Shown one piece after another: positions 26,410 to 34,036 of a DNA stretch of 64,000 bases. The stretch comes from Paenalcaligenes sp050487225 (lineage in GTDB: Bacteria > Pseudomonadota > Gammaproteobacteria > Burkholderiales > Burkholderiaceae_B), in assembly GCF_050487225.1 (NCBI RefSeq), contig NZ_JBKQGY010000002.1:124001-188000 (forward strand). The letters run 5' to 3'. The position numbers and the translations under genes are program-made. Position 1 is the first letter of the stretch. Every line of letters starts with the position of its first letter. The notes below the pieces were generated by a model that saw only the letters and a program-made list of their open reading frames with translations, ran no database searches and had not been told where the DNA came from.

Positions 26410-26525
26410 AAATCCACCAAAGGAGGAGGGTGGAGGAGACAACCGGGGCATGTAGGGCTACTAAGGATTTACCTGAGCCTAGAACGTTAGGGTTTTTACT
26501 CTTGCGTTCTGTTCTACATCCATTT
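26378..26525 (-). ncRNA. Candidate small RNA with CUCCUCC loop, between pyk and coq7
   Basis: On the minus strand a possible sigma-70 promoter (TTGCAA at 26560-26555, 17 bases, TACACT at 26537-26532) would start a transcript near 26525. It ends about 148 bases later at a perfect 10-bp terminator (arms 26400-26409 and 26386-26395, then eight T). Just before the terminator a 6-bp stem (TCCACC/GGTGGA, 26413-26434) holds a 10-base loop reading CTCCTCCTTT on the transcript, which is complementary to Shine-Dalgarno sequences. No convincing protein is encoded. It could instead be the 3' end of the coq7 mRNA, since coq7 stops at 26620 on the same strand. Confidence 0.55.
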
Positions 26526-26619
26526 GTTATTAGTGTATACCCTAGTTTTGTGCATTGCAAGAACAACACGCATTTTCTACCACAGTGTAGTAAAAATGCG
26601 GCAGTGCAACATAGCTCCC

Positions 26620-27336
26620 CTAAACGTAATACGCCGTACCGGTCATCACCTTAGACATGCACCGCATGGCAAAGCGTATAGGCCCCGGCAATGCTACGGC
26701 ACCATTTGCCTCTGCACTCATCCTGTGCCCTGCTTCGTCTTTAAGCATTTGCTCCAAAATAGGACGACTGCGATTATCCTCAGCCGGTAACTGCTGCAAA
26801 TGGCTATCCAAATGCTGCTCTACTTGACGCTCAGTCTCGGCCATAAACCCTAAGTTGTAAGGAGCCCCCGCTTTGCTGGCAATGACACCTAGCCCAAACG
26901 AGGCGGCATACCAAAAAGGGTTAAAGATACTGGGCCTATTGTTTAGCTCTTTTAGGCGCTCATCGCACCACACTAAATGGTCTACCTCTTCCACTGCTGC
27001 CTCGCGCAACAATTGGCGCAAGGATTCTTGCTCACTCAGTAGTGCTTGGCCTCTGTACAAAGCTTGGGCACATACCTCACCCACGTGATTTACACGCATC
27101 AGCCCTGCCACGTGACGAGTTTGCTGTGCATCCAAGGTGTCGTCAGTGTCGGTTTTCTTACCTGCTGGATTAGGACGTGATGCCTGCGCTGATCGGCTTA
27201 ATACCGACAATGCCGCATTCAATTCACCCATCATGTTGTCCAAGAAGGTGTTTTGGCGAATCAACGGCTTATGTGCTGGTCGCGCAGAGTGGTGTGCGAC
27301 CAACGCCTGCTCCGGATTTACACGCTTTTCTGTCAT
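26620..27336 (-). CDS. coq7: Demethoxyubiquinone hydroxylase Coq7 (2-polyprenyl-3-methyl-6-methoxy-1,4-benzoquinol hydroxylase)
   Basis: Coq7 is a membrane-associated di-iron monooxygenase that adds the C6 hydroxyl in ubiquinone synthesis. The 238-residue product has the ferritin-like ligand sets RVNHVGEVCAQALYRG, EEVDHLVWCDERL and KDEAGH. It carries an N-terminal extension of about 40 residues rich in polar residues before the conserved core, longer than some homologues. It is a single gene on the minus strand with no operon partner; the promoter should lie in 27337-27460, shared with the divergent osmC-thyA-folA set. Together with ubiE (44138-44902) it indicates aerobic ubiquinone respiration. 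Confidence 0.95.
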   Translation of the reverse strand: MTEKRVNPEQALVAHHSARPAHKPLIRQNTFLDNMMGELNAALSVLSRSAQASRPNPAGKKTDTDDTLDAQQTRHVAGLMRVNHVGEVCAQALYRGQALLSEQESLRQLLREAAVEEVDHLVWCDERLKELNNRPSIFNPFWYAASFGLGVIASKAGAPYNLGFMAETERQVEQHLDSHLQQLPAEDNRSRPILEQMLKDEAGHRMSAEANGAVALPGPIRFAMRCMSKVMTGTAYYV

Positions 27337-27461
27337 ATCTATATATCCTCAAACGCATTACGCGAATAGGATCAATCTTACCACTGCCCTGCTATGCTGC
27401 TTTGCATAACCCACACGCCTGCCATCTATTTATCTAGGCCGCTTACAGCCCATACGCACGC

Positions 27462-27490
27462 CTGACGGGTAGCGCCTGAAACGGTACAAT
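27462..27490 (+). promoter_or_regulatory. Predicted sigma-70 promoter for the OsmC-thyA-folA genes
   Basis: CTGACG (27462-27467) and TACAAT (27485-27490) are separated by 17 bases, and the first gene starts at 27539. The match is 4-5 of 6 in both boxes. Confidence 0.55.
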
Positions 27491-27538
27491 AACCAGCCGG
27501 CAGGCAACACTGCCAGACGACTTTCGGAGATTTCACAC

Positions 27539-27961
27539 ATGGAATGCACAATCAACTGGGGTGGCCCAGAAGGTATGCTTTTTGTTGCTACCACGGGTAG
27601 CGGTCACGTTACAGCCATGGATGGCGCTCCTGAAGGTGGTGGTCATAACTTGGCCCCCAGACCCATGGAAATGCTGTTGGCAGGTACTGGCGGCTGTGCA
27701 GCCTATGATGTGGTGCTGATCCTAAAACGCGGTCGCCACGATATTCAAGGCTGCCAAGTCAAACTAGAAGCCGAACGTGCAGACACCGACCCTAAAGTGT
27801 TCGAGCGTATTCACTTCACGTTCATTGTGAGTGGTAAAGGTCTGACTGAAGCGGCTGTAGAACGCGCTGTTAAGCTGTCTCACGAAAAATACTGCTCAGC
27901 ATCAGCGATGTTGGCTAAAACAGCCGAGATCACTCACTCCTTTGAGATTCGTGAAGTCTAA
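27539..27961 (+). CDS. OsmC/Ohr-family protein (YhfA-like)
   Basis: The 140-residue protein has the OsmC fold: a strand-rich start (GMLFVATTGSGHVTAMDG), the helix PMEMLLAGTGGCAAYDV with the first redox cysteine, and HEKYCSASAML with the second. OsmC proteins are thiol peroxidases for organic hydroperoxides; the YhfA branch is poorly characterised. CGGAG precedes ATG 27539. It lies 5 bases before thyA, so it is likely first gene of an OsmC-thyA-folA operon. Confidence 0.85.
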   Translation: MECTINWGGPEGMLFVATTGSGHVTAMDGAPEGGGHNLAPRPMEMLLAGTGGCAAYDVVLILKRGRHDIQGCQVKLEAERADTDPKVFERIHFTFIVSGKGLTEAAVERAVKLSHEKYCSASAMLAKTAEITHSFEIREV

Positions 27962-27966
27962 TCGCT

Positions 27967-28767
27967 ATGGCCACTAATCAATACGAACAACTGATGCGCT
28001 ATGTCTATGAACATGGCACCGAGAAAGCAGACCGCACAGGCACAGGCACCCGCTCGGTGTTTGGCCATCAAATGCGCTTTGACCTGCAGCAAGGCTTCCC
28101 GATGGTCACCACCAAGAAGCTACACACTCGCAGTATCTTCATTGAGCTGCTGTGGTTCTTGCGTGGCGATTCTAACATTGCCTGGCTTAAAGAAAACAAC
28201 GTCAGCATTTGGGATGAATGGGCGGATGCCGATGGCAACTTAGGCCCTGTATACGGCGTACAGTGGCGCTCTTGGCCTACTCCAGACGGTGGCCATGTTG
28301 ACCAGATCAGCCAAGTGGTAGACCAAATTCGCCATAACCCCGATTCCCGCCGTCTGATTGTGTCAGCATGGAACGTGGCAGAAATCTCTAACATGGCGCT
28401 GCCTCCGTGCCATGCATTCTTCCAATTTTATGTCGCTGACGGCAAACTGTCTTGCCAGTTGTACCAGCGCAGTGCCGATATTTTCTTGGGTGTACCCTTC
28501 AACATTGCTAGCTACGCTTTACTGACGCACATGGTGGCTCAACAATGCGATCTAGACGTAGGTGATTTCATTTGGACGGGCGGTGACTGCCACTTATACA
28601 GCAACCACTACGAGCAAGTAGAACTGCAACTGTCACGCGAACCCCGCGCCTACCCAAAACTGAATATCAAACGCAAACCAGCGTCGATTTTTGATTATCA
28701 ACTGGATGACTTCGAAATCGTTGATTACGATCCGCATCCACACATTAAGGCTCCGGTAGCTGTATGA
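27967..28767 (+). CDS. thyA: Thymidylate synthase
   Basis: ThyA methylates dUMP to dTMP using methylenetetrahydrofolate. The 266-residue protein carries the nucleophile Cys148 in ALPPCHAFFQ, the phosphate-binding RSADIFLGVPFN element and the C-terminal KAPVAV that closes the active site. Length is standard for the short bacterial form. Its TGA overlaps the folA start by 4 bases (ATGA), ensuring coupling with the enzyme that regenerates its cofactor. Confidence 0.98.
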   Translation: MATNQYEQLMRYVYEHGTEKADRTGTGTRSVFGHQMRFDLQQGFPMVTTKKLHTRSIFIELLWFLRGDSNIAWLKENNVSIWDEWADADGNLGPVYGVQWRSWPTPDGGHVDQISQVVDQIRHNPDSRRLIVSAWNVAEISNMALPPCHAFFQFYVADGKLSCQLYQRSADIFLGVPFNIASYALLTHMVAQQCDLDVGDFIWTGGDCHLYSNHYEQVELQLSREPRAYPKLNIKRKPASIFDYQLDDFEIVDYDPHPHIKAPVAV

Positions 28768-29261
28768 GTTCTGTACGCCCCCACATCCGCATGGTGGTCG
28801 CCTATGCGCGCAACCGCAGCATAGGTATGGACAATCAGTTGCCATGGCGACTGCCTGCCGATTTGGCACACTTTAAAAAGCTGACACTGGGCCTGCCTAT
28901 TATTATGGGCAGAAAAACCTGGGAAAGCTTAGGCCGCCCGCTTCCGGGTCGTCCTAATCTGGTGATTAGTCGTAATGCAGCGTACATGGCTGATGGTGCT
29001 AGTGTGCATGGTAGCTTGGATGCCGCCTTGGCTGCCTGCCAAGACACCGAAGACTGCTGCATTATCGGTGGTGAACAGATCTTTACTCAGGGCCTAGACG
29101 TTGCCGATGACATCTACGCCACGGAAGTACAAGCAGACGTGCCAGGCGATACGTTTTTTCCTGAGCTAGACCCTGCGGTGTGGCAAGAAGTTTCGCGTAG
29201 CCCGCAGCCAGAAGAAAACGGCTATAGCTACGATTTTGTGCACTACACACGCAAGCGTTAA
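28764..29261 (+). CDS. folA: Dihydrofolate reductase
   Basis: The 165-residue enzyme reduces dihydrofolate made by ThyA. Motifs: VVAYARNRSIGMDNQLPW, Asp33 in PADLAHFK as the proton-donor aspartate, MGRKTWESLGRPLPGRPN for NADPH binding and CCIIGGEQIF. It overlaps thyA by 4 bases. A strong bidirectional terminator follows. Confidence 0.97.
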   Translation: MSSVRPHIRMVVAYARNRSIGMDNQLPWRLPADLAHFKKLTLGLPIIMGRKTWESLGRPLPGRPNLVISRNAAYMADGASVHGSLDAALAACQDTEDCCIIGGEQIFTQGLDVADDIYATEVQADVPGDTFFPELDPAVWQEVSRSPQPEENGYSYDFVHYTRKR

Positions 29262-29337
29262 CAAACTCGCTACGCCCTACTTTGCAGCGAACCTTTGCAT
29301 TAGCTGCTGCACACTACACCACAGCTACTTTGCATAA

Positions 29338-29376
29338 AAAAAACCCTACGCGGCTATGACGCCTGTAGGGTTTTTT
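29338..29376. terminator. Bidirectional terminator between folA and gcvH
   Basis: AAAAAACCCTAC (29338-29349) pairs perfectly with GTAGGGTTTTTT (29365-29376) around a 15-base loop. The A and T tracts make it functional for both the folA (+) and gcvH (-) transcripts. Confidence 0.9.
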
Positions 29377-29471
29377 ATTGGTAGCGTAGTGATTTCTGAC
29401 TACGCCTGTACCATCGCTGTGAGTGAGTCGTGTTGAGCCATCCACTGGCTCAACAACTACAACCGTACCAC

Positions 29472-29852
29472 TTAGTTATCGTCTTTCACTGCATCGTACT
29501 CATCAGCATTCAGCAAACTCTGCACATCAGCCACATTTTGTGGGCGCAGTTTAAAGATCCAGCTTTGGTATGGTTCGGTATTCAACAGCTCTGGCTGATC
29601 GGACAGCGCTGTGTTGAACTCCACCACCTCACCGGCCACGGGTGCATAAATATCCGATGCTGCTTTCACCGACTCTACTACCCCAGCAGTCTCACCCGCT
29701 GACAAGGTTTTGCCCGTTGCAAAGTCACCCACAAACACCAAATCACCCAACTGCTCTTGGGCATGATCGGTAATACCTACCTGCAATAGGCCGTTGTCTT
29801 CCAATACCCATTCGTGGGTAGGCGCATACTTGCGATCTCCAGGCAGATTCAT
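29472..29852 (-). CDS. gcvH: Glycine cleavage system H protein
   Basis: The 126-residue lipoyl carrier has the lipoylation site in VESVKAASD (the lysine), the leading YAPTHEWV and a C-terminal half typical of GcvH. It shuttles the aminomethyl group between GcvP, GcvT and GcvL. No gcvT or gcvP is adjacent here, which is unusual because they are normally clustered; they must be elsewhere if the pathway works. AAGGA precedes ATG 29852. It lies 46 bases after the flavoprotein gene on the same strand. Confidence 0.95.
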   Translation of the reverse strand: MNLPGDRKYAPTHEWVLEDNGLLQVGITDHAQEQLGDLVFVGDFATGKTLSAGETAGVVESVKAASDIYAPVAGEVVEFNTALSDQPELLNTEPYQSWIFKLRPQNVADVQSLLNADEYDAVKDDN

Positions 29853-29898
29853 GCTGTTCCTTTTTCTCTATAGTAGTGTTTATGCGGCATGCTTTAGG

Positions 29899-31125
29899 TC
29901 ACGCAGTTGGCTGTAGGGCTCGCCCACACGCCATGCCTGATGCCCAAGCCCACTGAAAATTATAGCCGCCTAACCAACCCGTGACATCCACGGCTTCACC
30001 GATAAAATACAAACCCGGTACAGAACGTACCTGCAGACTGCGCTGATCCAGCATGGCCGTGTCTACACCGCCGCGCATTACTTCTGCTTTTTTGTAGCCA
30101 GCGGTGCCCGAAGGCTGTAGCTCCCAACGATGTATAGAAGCTGCCAACTGCCTTAACACCTTATCCGACACGTCTGCCACGCGCTGCTGCAACAACCCTG
30201 CAGGCAACTGTGGATGCGCAGGCAACCAGTGCTCCACCAGCCGTTTAGGCCAATGCTGACCCAATAAATTACCTACCTGCTGCTTCCCACCTGATTTGGC
30301 GTCTAGCAACAGTTTTTCCATATTTGTCTCAGGCGCCAAATCAATGGCCAAGGCCTCACCTGGCTCCCAGTAGCTGGAGATTTGCAAAATACCCGGGCCC
30401 GATAAGCCTCTGTGGGTAAACAGCAAGTCTTCATCAAACTTCATTCTAGGCTTGGCTACCGCAGGCACACTCAGACGCACGGGCGACGACATTCCGCTCA
30501 GCGTCACAAAGGGCTGCCACTCACCACCATCAAACTGCAACGGCACCAACGCAGGTCTAGGCTCTATCACTTTTAGATCAAATTGGCGGGCCAATTTTAA
30601 AGCGAAGTCAGTCGCCCCCAACTGCGGAATTGCCATACCACCCGTTGCAATCACCACTTGCTTAGCCACAATCGTGCCGTGACTGGAACGTATGGCGAAC
30701 CCATTCTCGTGTTGATCTATGGTATCCACAGCACACGGCATACGCCACGAAACCTGCCCTTTCTCGCACTCTTGGCGCAGCATCTGAATGATGTCTTCTG
30801 CCGAGTCGTCGCAAAAAAGCTGGCCCTTATGTTTCTCGTGCCACGCGATACCGTACTCTTTAAGCAACCGCAGAAAGTCCTGAGGGGTATAGGCAGATAA
30901 CGCCGACCTACAGAAATGCGGATTCTTAGAAATATAGTTGGCTGGTGTAGTGCCCAAGTTGGTGAAGTTACAGCGCCCACCACCCGAGATACGGATTTTC
31001 TCACCCAGCTTGGTGGCGTGGTCAATTAAGACCACACGCAACCCTCGCTGGCCAGCCACACTGGCCGCCATCATGCCGGCAGCACCGGCACCGATGACGG
31101 CTACATCATAAACAGGAGCAGCCAT
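29899..31125 (-). CDS. NAD(P)/FAD-dependent oxidoreductase, YhiN/HI0933 family
   Basis: This flavoprotein of about 408 residues has a Rossmann FAD loop at the start (VAVIGAGAAGMMAA), KIRISGGGRCNFTN, and a closing GEAVDVTGWLGGYNFQWAWASG, all characteristic of the HI0933/YhiN family. Function in the cell is not established. I start at ATG 31125 (MAAPVYDVAV). The longer frame to 31143 runs into the decarboxylase gene. With ATG 31125 the stop and start overlap as TAATG, pointing to translational coupling with the upstream decarboxylase. Confidence 0.87.
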   Translation of the reverse strand: MAAPVYDVAVIGAGAAGMMAASVAGQRGLRVVLIDHATKLGEKIRISGGGRCNFTNLGTTPANYISKNPHFCRSALSAYTPQDFLRLLKEYGIAWHEKHKGQLFCDDSAEDIIQMLRQECEKGQVSWRMPCAVDTIDQHENGFAIRSSHGTIVAKQVVIATGGMAIPQLGATDFALKLARQFDLKVIEPRPALVPLQFDGGEWQPFVTLSGMSSPVRLSVPAVAKPRMKFDEDLLFTHRGLSGPGILQISSYWEPGEALAIDLAPETNMEKLLLDAKSGGKQQVGNLLGQHWPKRLVEHWLPAHPQLPAGLLQQRVADVSDKVLRQLAASIHRWELQPSGTAGYKKAEVMRGGVDTAMLDQRSLQVRSVPGLYFIGEAVDVTGWLGGYNFQWAWASGMACGRALQPTA

Positions 31126-33386
31126 TAATACTCGCGAATGCAATCCACGTAATAACGGGAGTTACCGTTCGCATCCGTATCTTGTGCCAACCCGTGTACG
31201 TACGTTTCAAAGCCAGGGAACTGGGCATTGAACTCTCGCGCGAACTTCAAGTAATCCACAATCATGCGGTTAAAGCGTTCGCCGGGGATCAACAGTGGAA
31301 TACCGGGTGGATAAGGGGTTAACAACACACCCGTTACACGGCCTTCCAGCTCATCAATACCCACACGCTCTACTTCACGGTGTGCCATTTTGGCGTAAGC
31401 GTCTGATGGCTTCATGGCTGGAACCATGTCGCTCAAGTACACCTCGGTAGTCAAACGTGCCAAGTCGTACTTGCGGTACACCTCGTGAATGTGCTGACAC
31501 AAATCACGCAGGCCAAAACGCTCGTAGCGTGGATACTCTTTGCAGAAATCAGGCAGAATGCGCCACAACGGTTGGTTGCGGTCGTAGTCGTCTTTGAACT
31601 GCTGCAAAGCGGTCAACAACGTGTTCCAACGGCCTTTGGTAATACCGATGGTGAACAAAATGAAGAAGGAGTACAAGCCGGTTTTCTCGACCACCACGCC
31701 GTGTTCAGCCAAGTATTTGGATACCAATGCAGCAGGAATACCTGTATCTGCAAACGTACCCGAAATATCCAAACCTGGAGTCACCACAGTGGCTTTGATA
31801 GGGTCCAGCATGTTGAAGCCATCGGCCAAATCACCAAAACCGTGCCACTCGTCGTCAGACGCCAGCAACCAGTCTTCGCGTGTACCAATGTCTTCACTCA
31901 CCAGATGGTCGGGGCCCCAGACTTTGAACCACCACTCATCATCACCGTACTCTTCATCCACCTTGCGCATGGCACGGCGGAAATCCAAGGCTTCTTTAAT
32001 ACTTTCTTCTACCAGTGCTGTGCCGCCTGGAGGCTCCATCATGGCAGCAGCCACATCGCAGGACGCAATAATGGCGTACTGAGGTGATGTAGACGTGTGC
32101 ATCAGGTACGCTTCGTTAAACACGTTGCGATCCAATGGACGGTCTTCCGCATCTTGCACGGTAATTTGTGATGCTTGCGACAAACCAGCCAACAACTTGT
32201 GGGTGGAGTGCGTGGCGTAAATCATAGTGTCTTTGCTACGCGGACGGCCTGGGCCAATCGCATGCATATCGCGATAGAACTCGTGGAACGCTGCGTGCGG
32301 CAACCAAGCCTCGTCAAAGTGCAAGGTATCTAGCGTAGACCCCAAGGTCTCTTTGATCATCTCTACGTTGTAGATCACACCGTCGTACGTACTTTGTGTC
32401 AAAGTCAAAATACGTGGGCGCTTATCCGCAACGAGGCTAGCAAAGGGGTTAGCTTCGATTTTGCGCTGAATGCTATCAGGGTGGAACTCTTCCAGAGGAA
32501 TAGGACCAATAATCCCTAAGTGGTTGCGCGTTGGACGCAAGAACACAGGAATAGCGCCCGTCATGGTGATCGCGTGCAAAATAGATTTGTGACAGTTACG
32601 GTCTACCACCACGATGTCATTGTTGGCCACGTTCGCGTGCCACACAATTTTGTTGGAAGTAGAAGTACCGTTGGTCACGAAAAAGCAGTGGTCAGCGTGG
32701 AAAATACGCGCAGCATTACGCTCGGCTTCGGCCACTGGGCCGGTATGATCCAACAACTGGCCCAATTCGTCTACCGCGTTACACACGTCGGCACGCAACA
32801 TGTTTTCACCAAAAAACTGGTGGAACATTTGGCCTACTGGGCTTTTCAAAAATGCGACACCACCAGAGTGACCGGGACAGTGCCACGAGTACGAACCGTC
32901 AGAGGCGTACTTCACCAACTCACGGAAAAACGGTGGAGCTAAGCTGTCCAGATACGCACGTGCCTCACGGATGATGTGGCGCGCCACGAACTCTGGTGTA
33001 TCTTCAAACATATGGATGAAACCATGTAGCTCGCGCAAGATATCGTTAGGGATATGCTGCGAAGTACGTGTTTCACCGTACAAATAAATAGGGATATCTT
33101 CATTGCGAAAACGCAATTCGCCAATGAATTCCCGCAAATTCTGAATGACTGCTGCGACGTCTTCCCGCGAGTCCACACTGAACTCTTCGTCATCAATAGA
33201 CAGGATAAATGCACTAGCACGACTCTGTTGCTGCGCAAAAGAACGAAGGTCACCATAACTGGTGACCCCTAACACTTCCACCCCTTCGGCCTCTATGGCA
33301 TCGGCTAATGCTCGGATGCCCAGGCCGGAGGCGTTTTCGGAACGATAATCTTCGTCAATGATGACGATAGGAAAACGAAATTTCAT
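31125..33386 (-). CDS. Orn/Lys/Arg decarboxylase, PLP fold type I (likely arginine decarboxylase)
   Basis: The 753-residue enzyme has an N-terminal response-regulator-like wing domain (about residues 1-130), the PLP domain with ATHSTHKLLAGLSQAS holding the Schiff-base lysine, and a C-terminal domain ending with the PYPPGIPLLIPGE stretch. This is the AdiA/CadA/SpeF/LdcC architecture. The exact substrate cannot be assigned with certainty; relatives in Burkholderiales are usually annotated as arginine/lysine/ornithine decarboxylase. Placement 10 bases after dcd, and not beside an antiporter gene, suggests polyamine synthesis or homeostasis rather than an acid-stress module. AGGAG precedes ATG 33386. 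Confidence 0.9.
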   Translation of the reverse strand: MKFRFPIVIIDEDYRSENASGLGIRALADAIEAEGVEVLGVTSYGDLRSFAQQQSRASAFILSIDDEEFSVDSREDVAAVIQNLREFIGELRFRNEDIPIYLYGETRTSQHIPNDILRELHGFIHMFEDTPEFVARHIIREARAYLDSLAPPFFRELVKYASDGSYSWHCPGHSGGVAFLKSPVGQMFHQFFGENMLRADVCNAVDELGQLLDHTGPVAEAERNAARIFHADHCFFVTNGTSTSNKIVWHANVANNDIVVVDRNCHKSILHAITMTGAIPVFLRPTRNHLGIIGPIPLEEFHPDSIQRKIEANPFASLVADKRPRILTLTQSTYDGVIYNVEMIKETLGSTLDTLHFDEAWLPHAAFHEFYRDMHAIGPGRPRSKDTMIYATHSTHKLLAGLSQASQITVQDAEDRPLDRNVFNEAYLMHTSTSPQYAIIASCDVAAAMMEPPGGTALVEESIKEALDFRRAMRKVDEEYGDDEWWFKVWGPDHLVSEDIGTREDWLLASDDEWHGFGDLADGFNMLDPIKATVVTPGLDISGTFADTGIPAALVSKYLAEHGVVVEKTGLYSFFILFTIGITKGRWNTLLTALQQFKDDYDRNQPLWRILPDFCKEYPRYERFGLRDLCQHIHEVYRKYDLARLTTEVYLSDMVPAMKPSDAYAKMAHREVERVGIDELEGRVTGVLLTPYPPGIPLLIPGERFNRMIVDYLKFAREFNAQFPGFETYVHGLAQDTDANGNSRYYVDCIREY

Positions 33387-33396
33387 GCCACAGCTC

Positions 33397-33963
33397 CTAA
33401 GTGCGAGGCAGGGTTACACCACGCTGACCCTGGTATTTACCACCACGGTCTTTGTACGACACTTCACAAATCTGATCGCCACCAATAAAGAGCATCTGTG
33501 CACAACCCTCACCTGCATAAATTTTGGCAGGCAGTGGTGTAGTGTTAGAAAACTCTAAAGTGACGTGACCTTCCCACTCGGGTTCCAGTGGTGTGACGTT
33601 AACGATAATGCCGCAACGTGCATACGTGCTTTTACCCAAGCAAATGGTCAACACATCACGAGGAATACGGAAGTACTCCACCGTACGAGCTAATGCAAAA
33701 GAGTTCGGCGGAATAATACACACATCACCCACGAAATCCACAAACGAACCCTCGTCAAAGTTTTTAGGGTCCACGATGGTGGAGTTAATGTTGGTGAAAA
33801 TCTTGAACTCGTTGGCACAACGCACGTCGTAACCGTAACTACTAGTACCGTAGCTTACGATTTTCTCGCCATTGATAGCACGCACTTGGCCTGCTTCAAA
33901 CGGCTCAATCATGCCCTGTTGTTCAGCTTGTTCACGAATCCAGCGATCACTTTTAATACTCAT
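33397..33963 (-). CDS. dcd: dCTP deaminase
   Basis: Dcd converts dCTP to dUTP, feeding thymidylate synthesis (thyA lies 5 kb away). The 188-residue protein shows MSIKSDRWIR at the start, VSYGTSSYGYDVRC, the IPPNSFALARTVEYFRIP substrate site and CAQMLFIGG near the end. Length is normal. GAGGGA precedes ATG 33963. It is the first gene of the dcd-decarboxylase-flavoprotein run. Confidence 0.96.
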   Translation of the reverse strand: MSIKSDRWIREQAEQQGMIEPFEAGQVRAINGEKIVSYGTSSYGYDVRCANEFKIFTNINSTIVDPKNFDEGSFVDFVGDVCIIPPNSFALARTVEYFRIPRDVLTICLGKSTYARCGIIVNVTPLEPEWEGHVTLEFSNTTPLPAKIYAGEGCAQMLFIGGDQICEVSYKDRGGKYQGQRGVTLPRT

Positions 33964-34036
33964 ATTTCCCTCTATGATGTAAGGCGCTATTTTATGCTGT
34001 TACAGCACAAATGCAGCATCACAACATGAATAACCT

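Noticed and set aside
26354..26569. 71-residue minus-strand frame over the pyk-coq7 gap
   Set aside because: It reads through two terminator hairpins and the anti-Shine-Dalgarno loop and has no ribosome site or family; an RNA element explains the region better.
31485..32087. 200-residue plus-strand frame opposite the decarboxylase gene
   Set aside because: Antisense shadow of a gene with a full set of catalytic motifs.
33994..34019. Inverted repeat ATGCTG/CAGCAT between tamB and dcd
   Set aside because: Only six base pairs, long loop and no T run; likely chance.
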